Below are positions 1 to 8,070 of a stretch of DNA of 64,000 bases, piece by piece. The translations under genes were made by a program, and so were the position numbers. The stretch covers positions 1 through 64,000 of the forward strand of contig JAJRWB010000047.1 of assembly GCA_024276995.1 (NCBI GenBank). The letters run 5' to 3'. Position 1 is the stretch's first letter. Each line of letters opens with the position of its first letter. Source of the DNA: Candidatus Eiseniibacteriota bacterium (lineage in GTDB: Bacteria; Orphanbacterota; Orphanbacteria; Orphanbacterales; Orphanbacteraceae). Under the pieces are notes generated by a model. That model did no database searches. It was not told where the DNA came from and worked only from the letters and a program-made list of their open reading frames with translations.

Positions 1-1969
1 CGGCGGCCGCCCCTTCGGCCATGGCGACGCGCTCCGCCTTCGCTCCATTCGCCTCCGCCACCACGGCCGCCGCCTTTCCACTCGCCCCCTTGACGACTCC
101 TTCCGCATAGACATTCGCCTCATGAATCATCCTCGCCCGATCCTCCTGGGACGAGGCGACGTCCCTGAAGTCGAAGTGCACCTCCGACGGGCTGTGAACA
201 TTGTGAAGCTGGACTCCCTTCACCTCCAGACCGGTGCGATGGGAAAGGAGGAGGCGATTCACCCTTTTCACCACGGCGTTTTCCACCTCCGTCCTATCGT
301 GGGTGAACACATCGTCGAGGCGCCGCCCGGCGAACTCCCTGAGCAGCGCCCATAAAAGGGTGTTACGCACGGTACTCTCCCCTTTTTCCAGGCCGAGGAC
401 GTATCGTCTCGCGTCGGTCACCGTGTAGCTCGCCGTGGCGAGAATGCTCACAAGGTTCTCGTCGCCCGTGAGGTAGAGCGATTCCTCGGGGAGCCTCTCG
501 ATCGTCTCCTCTTCGACGACGCTTTTCTCATCGGCGAAAGCGAGCGGGTCCATCACGGGCACGCCGTCGCGAAAACCGATATCGAGCCGGACGACCCCTT
601 CCACGGAACAGGTGATCGAATGACCGACCGGCTTCGGCCAGTTCCAGTGGAGCCCCGGGGCGCGCCCTGCGGCGGTCACTCTGCCGAATACCCGCTCGAT
701 CCCTTCCTCGCCGGGCCGGACGGTGTAGAAGCCGCTCGCGAAATAGAGCACGAGGAACGCGGCGACGGCGAAGCGGCCGGTGCCGGTGGCGACGAGCATC
801 GACGGGCGAAACGAGCGCAACGGTGCGAACGCGGCCGCCAGGTTTTCGCGCAGCTCCGCGAATCCCCGCTTCAGCCCGGTCCTGCGAAGACTTTTGTACG
901 AAAGGTAAAGGAAAAGGAGAAGCCCGATCCCCTTGATCGTCTCGAAAAGGAACCCGGCCGACCCCTCTCCACCGGCGGTCGCCGCCGTCGCCGTCCAGGA
1001 GTAGAACGTGTTGAGGAGCAGCCCCACCGCCACCGCCACACCGATGATCGAGGCGAGGTAGATCTGTAGAAACCGTTTTCCGAATGTTCTTCCCACCACC
1101 GAGAGGGTGGCCGCGTTCGTCGCCGGACCGGTGAGGAGGAAAACGAGCGCCGCCCCAGGGTTCAACCCCTTGATCAGCAGCGCGAGAGCCACCGGCGTGC
1201 TGCTCGACGCGCACATGTACAGGGGAATGCCGACCAGGATCACGACGACCATCGAAAAGAGCCCCGTGCCGATGGTGTCCGCCAGGAAGCGGTCGGGAAG
1301 AACCGCCGAGAGGAACCCGGTGAGCACGATGCCGAAAAGTAACCAGAACGCGAGTTCGTCGAACAGGCGTACGAAACCGAAGCGGGCCGCATCGGTGATC
1401 CGCTCGACGTGGGACCGTCCTTCGCCGGACGACGCGGAATCGCCGGGAAGATCGGCGGCGCAGCAATCGTCTCCGGCGCATTCCCCCCCCGGCCTATCGT
1501 CTCCTCCCTTCCCCGGCGCGGTCGATTCCGCCCCTTCGCCCTCCGACCCACCGAAGAGGAGATGGGCCGCCCCGGCGACGAGTGCGGTGATCACCGCCGC
1601 GATCGGGCGGACCACCGCGAAGACCGGGCCGAGCAGTCCCCAAGTGATGGCGATCGAGTCGATCCCTGTTTCCGGCGTGGAGATCAGGAACGAAAGAGTC
1701 GCTTCGCGGCTCGCTCCTTTCTTCCGCAGCCCCACGGCCGTCGGCACGACGCCGCACGAGCAGAGCGGAAGAGGGGCTCCGATCAGCGCGGCGTTGATCA
1801 CCGCCTTCAGATCGCGGCCTCCGATGAACCGCACCAACCTGTCCGTGCGGAGGTAGACCTGGAGGATTCCGGCGATGAAGAATCCGAGGAGAACGAAAAT
1901 ACCGCTCTCATAAAGAATGCTCACCGTCTCCCGGAGAAAGCGTCCGAGAAACGTGACGAAAAGACTCAT
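1..1969 (-). CDS. Permease (SO_0444-type Cu/Zn efflux family) fused to HflK-like SPFH protein, 3' end outside window
   Basis: I translated the minus strand from the ATG at 1969 to base 2 and found one open frame of 656 codons that leaves the window. Residues 1-350 are a multi-pass permease of the DUF318/SO_0444 type: APLPLCSCGVVP (Cys70, Cys72), a second PLYMCASSSTPVA motif near residue 253, and between the two membrane halves a cytoplasmic loop with Cys164, Cys169 and Cys170 (ECAGDDCCAAD) that could bind metal. Residues 400-415 form a membrane anchor, followed by RPGEEGIERVFGR at 418 and an SPFH domain of the HflK type, ending in the Ala/Glu-rich helix typical of SPFH proteins. HflK normally pairs with HflC to modulate FtsH, and permease and HflK are normally separate proteins. 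The joint is in frame, with no start or stop between the parts. Function of the whole is inferred: metal export coupled to membrane quality control. Confidence 0.85.
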   Translation of the reverse strand, partial: MSLFVTFLGRFLRETVSILYESGIFVLLGFFIAGILQVYLRTDRLVRFIGGRDLKAVINAALIGAPLPLCSCGVVPTAVGLRKKGASREATLSFLISTPETGIDSIAITWGLLGPVFAVVRPIAAVITALVAGAAHLLFGGSEGEGAESTAPGKGGDDRPGGECAGDDCCAADLPGDSASSGEGRSHVERITDAARFGFVRLFDELAFWLLFGIVLTGFLSAVLPDRFLADTIGTGLFSMVVVILVGIPLYMCASSSTPVALALLIKGLNPGAALVFLLTGPATNAATLSVVGRTFGKRFLQIYLASIIGVAVAVGLLLNTFYSWTATAATAGGEGSAGFLFETIKGIGLLLFLYLSYKSLRRTGLKRGFAELRENLAAAFAPLRSFRPSMLVATGTGRFAVAAFLVLYFASGFYTVRPGEEGIERVFGRVTAAGRAPGLHWNWPKPVGHSITCSVEGVVRLDIGFRDGVPVMDPLAFADEKSVVEEETIERLPEESLYLTGDENLVSILATASYTVTDARRYVLGLEKGESTVRNTLLWALLREFAGRRLDDVFTHDRTEVENAVVKRVNRLLLSHRTGLEVKGVQLHNVHSPSEVHFDFRDVASSQEDRARMIHEANVYAEGVVKGASGKAAAVVAEANGAKAERVAMAEGAAA

Positions 1970-2102
1970 CTTCCACCCTGTTTCCGAAAACGGTTCATCA
2001 TGCTAGCACAATACATTACAAAGGATCGGTCGCTTCTCGAATATCTTTTCCGAATCGGGCCCTAGTCTCTCACCCCCCGGAAGCGGCGATGTTTCCGGCC
2101 GA

Positions 2103-2131
2103 TTGACATCGCACCCTTCAGGTGGTAGCTT
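2103..2131 (+). promoter_or_regulatory. Sigma70-like promoter for the TPR gene
   Basis: TTGACA at 2103-2108 and TAGCTT at 2126-2131 are separated by 17 bp, about 35 bp before the TPR gene. The -35 box is consensus and the -10 box is weak. Confidence 0.45.
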
Positions 2132-2170
2132 CGGGCGAGGTTCGTCCCTGCAATCACATTGAAATTAAAG

Positions 2171-4024
2171 ATGTTACAAAACAAGGCCCTCCCTCTCCTC
2201 CTCCTGGTCGCCCTCATTCGATCGTGCCCCGCGCAGAGCACCGACCGGTGGGAGGATCCTCCGCGCATCGCGATTCTTTTTCTTCCCTACGGGCGATTTC
2301 CCTGGCCGGACGCGGTCCCCCTTCTCGTGGAGAGGGCGCTCGACTGCGGCGGGATCTTCTACGCGCCGGCGCCGGTGCCGGAAAACGCCGCACGGCGCAT
2401 CGCCGGCGCGGCGAACTCCCCGGGAGGCGCCCTCGACGATCGAGCCGCACGTTTCTTGAAGAGCGAAGCGCGCCAAAGCGGGATCGACGCTCTTCTCATC
2501 GTGAGAGAGGAAGACGGGAACAGCACGCTCTCGTTCACCACGATCGGAGCCCCCTTCGATTCGGCGACGGTTTTCCGAGGAGGCGCTTCGGGAGAAGGAG
2601 TGCTCGACGCGATCCCCGCACTCGCCGAGAGCGCCGCCGCCTCGCTCCGCCTTCCGGTGACCGGACCGCCCACGCCGTTCACACGGTGGGACGGAGAATC
2701 GGAAGAGAGCTATGCACTGGCGCTCGCCTCGGGTTCGACGGAGCAGTTCGAGGAACTCGCCCGCCGGGGGGCCGGTCACCCGGCGGCGCTCCTCCACTTC
2801 GCCGCCCGCCTCGTGGAGGGAACGAAACACCGCCGGGGAGAGGCCCTCCTCGATTCGATCCGCCCCGAAGCACTTCCCCCCATCGAAAGGGCGATTCTCC
2901 CCGCCTGGCGGGCGGTGGCTCGCGGCGAGCCGGCCCGTCTCGACAGCGCGCTGTACCTGTTGTCGCGGCGCTTTCCGGGACGGTTCGAGACGCTTCTCCT
3001 CGCCGGGATCGCCGCACGAGACGATCGGCGCCCCGACGACGCGGCGGATGGGTTTCGCGCCGCCGCCACCGTCCGCCCGTTCGACCCTCTCCCCCACCGT
3101 CTCATGGGCGACATCGCGCTGAAACGCGGGTTTCTCGACCTCGCCACCGCCCGCTACCGCACGGCAGACGACGTGGGGAAGGGCGACGTACTCGCGCGGA
3201 TCGGCCTCGCTTCGGTGGCATATTCGGAGGGACGCATCGACGACGCCGCGGCGCTCCTCGCCTCCTCGGCGACGGATGAAACGGCCCGCGGGACGATGCC
3301 CCTTCCGATCACCGCCGCCCGGGCGAATCTCGCGCTCGCCGGCGGGCGGTTCGCCGATGCGGAGGCGATCCTCCTCGACAGCCGCCGCTTTGCGTATGAT
3401 TCCGGCGATGACGAAGCGGCGGACGATCTCACCGCCCGCCTCTGCCGCACCTATATCGAGGGGGATGCCGTCGAGGCGGCGGCGTACGAGCTGGGGGAAC
3501 TCCGCTTCCGCCGCCTCTCACCGTCGTTTTCACTTCCACCCGGCCTCTTCCCCTACCTCGAGGGACTGATCGGCATCGCCAGGCTCGATCTGGGAACCGT
3601 GTCGGCGAAAAAGCTCGAAATCGGGGTCGAACCGGGAGCGGAGCCGCTCCTCGCCGATCTCCTCGACGGGGAGTATCTCCTGGAAAAGGGCGCCCCATGG
3701 GAGGCCGCCCCCTACTTTCGCCGCGTGGTCGCCGACGACGACACGCCGCGGAGCAGGTATCTCCTCGGCAGGGCGTATCTCGAAGAGGGTCGCCCGGCCA
3801 AGGCGCGGGACGAATTCGAACAGCTCGTCGAAAGAGGCGAATCGCTCCTCGACACCCCCCCGGTGATTCCTCTCGCTTTCTACGGGTTGGGCCGCTCGCT
3901 CGAAGCGATCGGCGACGTCGATCTCGCCCGCGCCGCGTACGGAGAATTTCTTCATTATCAAGAGAACACCGATCGGGTGACTCCCGAATGGAGACACGCC
4001 GCGAAGATGGTGAGAAGATGGTGA
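2171..4024 (+). CDS. Exported TPR-repeat protein
   Basis: A 617-residue protein with a hydrophobic N-terminus (ALPLLLLVAL) that looks like a signal peptide, with cleavage near Ala-Gln at about residue 21. From about residue 190 onward it is made of helical TPR-like repeats; phrases such as RYLLGRAYLEEGRPAKARDEFEQLVERGE and FYGLGRSLEAIGDVDLARAAYGEFL fit the TPR consensus. The N-terminal 150 residues resemble the nucleotide-free alpha/beta domain often placed before TPRs in secreted proteins, but I do not recognise a family. I chose the ATG at 2171; an in-frame TTG lies at 2159 and neither has a clear ribosome binding site. It stands alone, with its own promoter. Likely a periplasmic scaffold; no enzymatic motif is visible. 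Confidence 0.75.
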   Translation: MLQNKALPLLLLVALIRSCPAQSTDRWEDPPRIAILFLPYGRFPWPDAVPLLVERALDCGGIFYAPAPVPENAARRIAGAANSPGGALDDRAARFLKSEARQSGIDALLIVREEDGNSTLSFTTIGAPFDSATVFRGGASGEGVLDAIPALAESAAASLRLPVTGPPTPFTRWDGESEESYALALASGSTEQFEELARRGAGHPAALLHFAARLVEGTKHRRGEALLDSIRPEALPPIERAILPAWRAVARGEPARLDSALYLLSRRFPGRFETLLLAGIAARDDRRPDDAADGFRAAATVRPFDPLPHRLMGDIALKRGFLDLATARYRTADDVGKGDVLARIGLASVAYSEGRIDDAAALLASSATDETARGTMPLPITAARANLALAGGRFADAEAILLDSRRFAYDSGDDEAADDLTARLCRTYIEGDAVEAAAYELGELRFRRLSPSFSLPPGLFPYLEGLIGIARLDLGTVSAKKLEIGVEPGAEPLLADLLDGEYLLEKGAPWEAAPYFRRVVADDDTPRSRYLLGRAYLEEGRPAKARDEFEQLVERGESLLDTPPVIPLAFYGLGRSLEAIGDVDLARAAYGEFLHYQENTDRVTPEWRHAAKMVRRW

Positions 4025-4078
4025 AATGATCGCCACACGATTTCTCGTCGGGGAATCTGTTTTTTCCACGAATCCCCC

Positions 4079-4107
4079 TTGCCATTTTGATTTAGTTATG
4101 TTATACT
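4079..4107 (+). promoter_or_regulatory. Strong sigma70-like promoter with no gene after it
   Basis: TTGCCA (4079-4084), a 17-bp AT-rich spacer and TATACT (4102-4107). This is one of the best promoter matches in the window and it sits in an AT-rich island. No open reading frame follows; a hairpin with a T-run begins about 70 bp downstream. Confidence 0.6.
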
Positions 4108-4113
4108 TCTGCC

Positions 4114-4211
4114 GTTGACTGTGTGAGCAAAGAAATGGCCGCAGGTCATCCAGGGTAGTACGAGCGGAGCGATGAAACCTTCCGGGCCATAGCGGAGCCC
4201 CGGAAGGTTTT
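4114..4211 (+). ncRNA. Candidate small RNA, about 98 nt
   Basis: The stretch between the promoter at 4079-4107 and the terminator at 4175-4211 contains no plausible reading frame. It lies between two convergent genes (the TPR gene ends at 4024; the SDR gene ends at 4225 on the other strand). Its start is placed 7 nt after the -10 box and its end at the T-run. The octamer AGCGGAGC occurs twice, once before the terminator stem and once in its loop. ATGGCC near 4136 can pair with GGCCAT near 4185, which would compete with the terminator stem. I do not recognise 6S, 4.5S, tmRNA or RNase P signatures. It may be a trans-acting RNA or a 3' regulatory element. Confidence 0.45.
4175..4211 (+). terminator. 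Rho-independent terminator of the candidate small RNA
   Basis: AACCTTCCGGG pairs perfectly with CCCGGAAGGTT around a loop of about 12 nt and runs into TTTTTCTCTTT on the plus strand. Confidence 0.75.
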
Positions 4212-4224
4212 TCTCTTTCCGACG

Positions 4225-4965
4225 CTACCCGCCGAGAAGCCGCCCGCCGTCCACCGGGAGGAGCGCCCCGGTGATGTAGTCCCCTTCCACGGCCAGATAG
4301 CGAACCGCCCGGGCGACATCCCGGGGCGTTCCGATTCTGCCGAGCACGGTTCTGCGGATCGTCTCCTCCACCGTTTTCCGGTCCTCCTCCCCTTCGGCGA
4401 GGAGGACCGGACCGGGAAGGACGGCGTTCACACGGATCGACGGTGCGAGTACTTTCGCAAGCCCTCGTGTGAGGGCGACGAGCGCCGCCTTCGACGCCGA
4501 ATAGGCGAGGTATCCCGGCAAGATGGTGACGCCGGCGCTGTCGGCGATATTCACAACCAAACCTTCGGTCGCGGTGGCCGCCCAGGCGCGGGTGAGGAAA
4601 AACGGTCCCCTGGCGTTCACTTCCATGAAGCGGTCCCATTCTTCTTCCGTCGTGGTTTCGAAGGGAGTTCTTCCGAAGACGGCGGCGTTGTTCACCAGAA
4701 TGGACGGGGTGCCGAACCGTTCTTTTACGTCCGAAACGAGTGCGTCGATCTCGTCGAGGGAGCGCAGATCGGCGCGGAACGCCTTTGCGCCGCGGCCGCA
4801 TTCGGCGGCGGTCCGCTCCGCGGCGACGGCGGACGAGCGGTAGTGGACCGCCACGCGGGCGCCGGCGCCGGCCAGTTCGAGGGCGATCGCGCGGCCGACA
4901 CGCACCGCCGCGCCGGTGACGAGCGCCGTCCTGCCGTGGAGAGGTTCGTCGCCGTTACAGTTCAT
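4225..4965 (-). CDS. SDR-family oxidoreductase
   Basis: A 246-residue classical short-chain dehydrogenase: TGAAVRVGRAIA dinucleotide-binding glycine motif near residue 17, NNAA at about 92, catalytic Ser in the IADSAG strand, and YSASK with catalytic Tyr and Lys. The C-terminus ends in ITGALLPVDGGRLLGG, as in FabG and pteridine-reductase-like members. The HYRSS stretch after the second strand suggests NADPH preference. Its start overlaps the end of the HAD 5'-nucleotidase gene by 11 bp, so the two are probably co-translated. The substrate cannot be told from sequence; a dihydropteridine or 3-oxoacyl substrate is possible. Confidence 0.85.
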   Translation of the reverse strand: MNCNGDEPLHGRTALVTGAAVRVGRAIALELAGAGARVAVHYRSSAVAAERTAAECGRGAKAFRADLRSLDEIDALVSDVKERFGTPSILVNNAAVFGRTPFETTTEEEWDRFMEVNARGPFFLTRAWAATATEGLVVNIADSAGVTILPGYLAYSASKAALVALTRGLAKVLAPSIRVNAVLPGPVLLAEGEEDRKTVEETIRRTVLGRIGTPRDVARAVRYLAVEGDYITGALLPVDGGRLLGG

Positions 4966-6427
4966 GGGCCATCAGATCGAGGGGGGAACGGAAGTAATGG
5001 TCGCTCGGGTAGTGGAGGAAGTTCGTCACCTTGCTCGTGTAGAGACACGCGAAATCCTTCACCTGGTGTCCGAACCGGCTCGTCTCGTTCCCTTCCCGGA
5101 AGAGCGGACCCCAGATCCTGTTGTGCGTTCTCTGGCACTCCCACCAGAGCTTTCCGATCTTCCGGTCGAGCTCGGCCACCGCGTCGGTCCTCTTCCGCAG
5201 TTCCTTGTCGAGAAAGGCGATCCGGGCGCCGCACAGATTCTTCGTCCTCTTCGTCGTCCCCGCATCCACCTTGCCGGCGAGAGCGGCGCGCTCCCGCTCG
5301 ATGGCGGCCCGCTCGATGTCGAGCCGTTCGCGCTCCTCGGAATAGCCGCCGATGATCCGCACCTTCGGCTCGAGCGTCTGGGTCACCTTCAGCTCGTGGT
5401 TCAACTCCTCCACCACCATGGCGGTACGCCAACCCGAGATCTTCTTCGCCATCAGGATATCGCCGTACGTGTGATCGCCGAAGTAGATGATCTGATCGCC
5501 CGAAAAACCGAGGCGCTCCTCGAGATAGGTGACGTTCCCGCCGCTGAAGGCGCCCGGGTGGCGCGATTCATCGAGTTTCTTCGGAACAATCCTCTCGCCG
5601 TGGGACTCGAAAAACCCGGGCTTGCACGCGTCGCAGACGACGAGGTCGAAGTAGTCGGTCCAGTGACGGCCCCTCGTGGTCCTCTTCCGGCGGAAGAGAT
5701 AACTCAGAAGAACATCGGTGTAGTAGTGCTCCGAGTTGGTGAGCACGAAAAGTTTCTTCCCCCACGCGCGGAACTGGTCGAGCAGCGCGGGAAGGGTCGG
5801 ATCGGTCCGGATATAGCGCGAAGGTTTCTCCCGGATCCGGCTCTTCAGGCTTCCGTCGGCGTGCGCCTGGTCGATCATCTCCCGTACATCTGCGTAGATC
5901 TTTTCGAAATCGGGCGTCTCTCCCCGTTCCTCGAGAAAATCGATGATCGAAAGGTAGAGATACACCTCGGGAAGGTGAAAAAGAGTGTCCACCGAGACGA
6001 AGCGGTCGGACGAAAGCGAGACCTGCTCGGTGCGATAAAGCTTCAGGAGTGAACGTCCAAGCTCCCTTCTGCCGTGGAACGCGCGGGTAACATAGTTATG
6101 GTAATTCATCTTCAAGATGTTCCCGTGCGTCTTGTCGATCACCAGCCCGCGGATGACGAACTCCGGATCGTAGCGGATCGAGGCGATCGCCGCCGGATAC
6201 CCCTTGTGTTCCACGAGCTTCTTCTGGGTGGTCCGGAAGGCGAGTTCCTCCACCTGCATCGGATCGTAGTGCGCCAATGTATGATCGAGGTCGAAACCGA
6301 TGGCACCGATCGACGGCAACCTCAAATTGCGGTTCACGTAAACACGGTCGACCCGCGGAATCCGGCTTTCCGCCGGAAAGAGGGCGGCAAGATCGACCTG
6401 GTCGACAGGCTGCTTCTTTCTTCTCAT
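4955..6427 (-). CDS. HAD-superfamily 5'-nucleotidase (cytosolic purine 5'-nucleotidase family)
   Basis: 490 residues. GFDLDHTLAHYD near residue 35 gives the two catalytic Asp of the HAD fold, LFVLTNSEHYYTD is motif II, and IIYFGDHTYGDILMAKK is motif IV. Length and the long helical insertions match the HAD-IG cytosolic purine 5'-nucleotidase family (dephosphorylation of IMP or GMP). The start at 6427 is chosen because GGGAGGTGGG lies immediately before ATG; longer in-frame extensions upstream are rich in Arg and look non-coding. It is the first gene of a two-gene unit with the SDR. The C-terminal third has a charged, probably coiled region around residue 380. Confidence 0.85.
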   Translation of the reverse strand: MRRKKQPVDQVDLAALFPAESRIPRVDRVYVNRNLRLPSIGAIGFDLDHTLAHYDPMQVEELAFRTTQKKLVEHKGYPAAIASIRYDPEFVIRGLVIDKTHGNILKMNYHNYVTRAFHGRRELGRSLLKLYRTEQVSLSSDRFVSVDTLFHLPEVYLYLSIIDFLEERGETPDFEKIYADVREMIDQAHADGSLKSRIREKPSRYIRTDPTLPALLDQFRAWGKKLFVLTNSEHYYTDVLLSYLFRRKRTTRGRHWTDYFDLVVCDACKPGFFESHGERIVPKKLDESRHPGAFSGGNVTYLEERLGFSGDQIIYFGDHTYGDILMAKKISGWRTAMVVEELNHELKVTQTLEPKVRIIGGYSEERERLDIERAAIERERAALAGKVDAGTTKRTKNLCGARIAFLDKELRKRTDAVAELDRKIGKLWWECQRTHNRIWGPLFREGNETSRFGHQVKDFACLYTSKVTNFLHYPSDHYFRSPLDLMAHEL

Positions 6428-6836
6428 TCCCACCTCCCTCGCCCGTTGCCGTTCTTCCCGGCGCCGGCCGCTCCCCGGGATTATGCGCGAATCGCGCCGA
6501 TTTGTGCAGACCGTTTTCCGAAACCGGTGCCGAACATCTTCCCGCCGTGCATCGAACCGGGAGCGACCCACCCCTTTTCGCTCGATCGAGGGGAGGGCGA
6601 TCGGGAGGGAAAGAAGAAAATCCCCTCCGACCGAGAGCGTAATTCATTGGTTTCGCATGTGTTACGATTTTCCTGAGTAGTTGACTCGCAGATCTGCTTG
6701 CTTTCCCCCGACGCTCTCCGTACTGTATGGGATACGGGAACCGGGGGAGGAACCTTCCGTTCCTTTCCTGGGTGTTGTAATTAGAAGAAAGACTACGAGA
6801 ACGCGATAGTATCGCACTTCCTCAAGGAGGATATTC
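6428..6836. other. Divergent intergenic region upstream of the respiratory operon
   Basis: A 409-bp gap between the nucleotidase gene (minus) and the tetraheme cytochrome gene (plus). No convincing gene. A plus-strand promoter can be read at 6698-6726. I could not fix the minus-strand promoter. Confidence 0.6.
6698..6726 (+). promoter_or_regulatory. Candidate promoter of the cytochrome operon
   Basis: TTGCTT (6698-6703), 17-bp spacer, TACTGT (6721-6726). Leaves a 5' leader of about 105 nt before the tetraheme gene. Confidence 0.4.
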
Positions 6837-7427
6837 ATGCGCCGAGGATCTCCCATCATGGCTCTTCTGGTGATGGTCGCTTTCTGGGTTGCCGCCCTCT
6901 ACATCCCGATCGGCACGCTCTACGCGCAGGACGGGGAGAAGGCGCCGGTGTATTCGTACACCGGTGTGAAGAAGTGCAAGACATGCCATAACCTCGCCAA
7001 GTACGGCGCCCAGTACAAAGTGTGGGTCGAGACCGCCCACGCGAAGGCGTATGAAACGCTCAAGGGCGAGGAAGCCGCCGCGATCGCGAAGGAGAAAGGC
7101 CTCGAGAAGCCCGCGTACGAAACAGCCGAATGCCTCGAATGCCACACCACCGGCTACGGCGCTTCCGCCGAGGTTCGTGGGGCGAAACTGACAATCGAGG
7201 AAGGGATCAGCTGCGAGGCGTGTCATGGTCCCGGCAGCGGTTACTACAAGAAGAAAACGATGACCGGTCTTTCCGACGGCTCGATCGAGCCCGCTTCCGT
7301 GGGGCTTACCCTTCCCGACGAGAAGACGTGTGTCGGCTGCCATAACGAGAAATCGCCGTCGTACAAGAAGTTCGATTACAAGACGTTCTGGGAGAAGATC
7401 AAGCACTCGAAACCGGAAGCGAAGTAA
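6837..7427 (+). CDS. Tetraheme c-type cytochrome (cytochrome c554-like)
   Basis: 196 residues with an N-terminal export signal (MALLVMVAFWVAALYIPIG, then TLYAQ) and four heme-attachment motifs: CKTCH, CLECH, CEACH and CVGCH. The spacing and the GVKKCKTCHNL opening resemble cytochrome c554-type proteins. A strong ribosome binding site (AAGGAGG) lies 7-8 nt before the ATG. It is the first gene of an operon with Rieske, cytochrome b and a nonaheme cytochrome, so it is probably the periplasmic electron acceptor or shuttle of that complex. Confidence 0.88.
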   Translation: MRRGSPIMALLVMVAFWVAALYIPIGTLYAQDGEKAPVYSYTGVKKCKTCHNLAKYGAQYKVWVETAHAKAYETLKGEEAAAIAKEKGLEKPAYETAECLECHTTGYGASAEVRGAKLTIEEGISCEACHGPGSGYYKKKTMTGLSDGSIEPASVGLTLPDEKTCVGCHNEKSPSYKKFDYKTFWEKIKHSKPEAK

Positions 7428-7592
7428 TCGGGAGGATGTTTCTTCTGAAATCGGTACCCCGGCCCAATACGGAAAGAGTCGGGGCGTTCCTTGGAGGGGC
7501 GCTCTGACTTTTTTCGTGCCTTGCGGCGTGATCATCCGATTCCGCGGGCGGCCGGGGCGACGATCCGGGTGAAAGAGCAAAGGAGTCCCAGG

Positions 7593-8051
7593 TTGAGCTC
7601 CAGTGAATCCGCTACAGGCAAGCTGAAAGCGAGACGTCGTTTTCTGAATGCGCTGCTTGGCGCAAGTACCGCCGCATGGCTCGTCTCCGTCTTCTATCCG
7701 ATCACAAAATACCTCATCCCGCCGGAATCGGCCGAATCGAACGTCTCTTCCGTCAAGGTGGGAAAGAAATCGGATTTCAAAAGGGACAGCGGGACGATCT
7801 TCAAGTTCGGCAGAAAGCCGGGCATCCTGTTGCACACGAGCGAGGGAGACTTCCGCGCCTTTTATGCCACCTGCACGCACCTACAATGCACGGTGCAGTA
7901 CAGGCAGGATTTCGGCATGATCTGGTGCGCATGCCATAACGGCAAGTACGATCTGAACGGTGTCAATGTATCGGGACCGCCGCCCCGGCCGCTGGAGCCG
8001 CTCCAGGTGACGATCAAGGGCGACGAGATCTTCGTTTCGGTTCAGGCCTGA
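7593..8051 (+). CDS. Rieske [2Fe-2S] iron-sulfur protein
   Basis: 152 residues from a TTG start preceded by AGGAG at 7581-7585; a longer reading from 7491 adds an Arg-rich stretch with no ribosome binding site. A twin-arginine-like RRFLN precedes one membrane segment at residues 18-38, as in Rieske proteins of bc/b6f complexes. Cluster ligands are Cys94 and His96 (CTHLQC) and Cys112 and His115 (CACHNG), with Cys99 and Cys114 placed for the conserved disulfide. It takes electrons from quinol at the outer face of the membrane. Cytochrome b follows 19 bp downstream. Confidence 0.92.
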   Translation: MSSSESATGKLKARRRFLNALLGASTAAWLVSVFYPITKYLIPPESAESNVSSVKVGKKSDFKRDSGTIFKFGRKPGILLHTSEGDFRAFYATCTHLQCTVQYRQDFGMIWCACHNGKYDLNGVNVSGPPPRPLEPLQVTIKGDEIFVSVQA

Positions 8052-8070
8052 CGGGCGATTCACTCACGGG

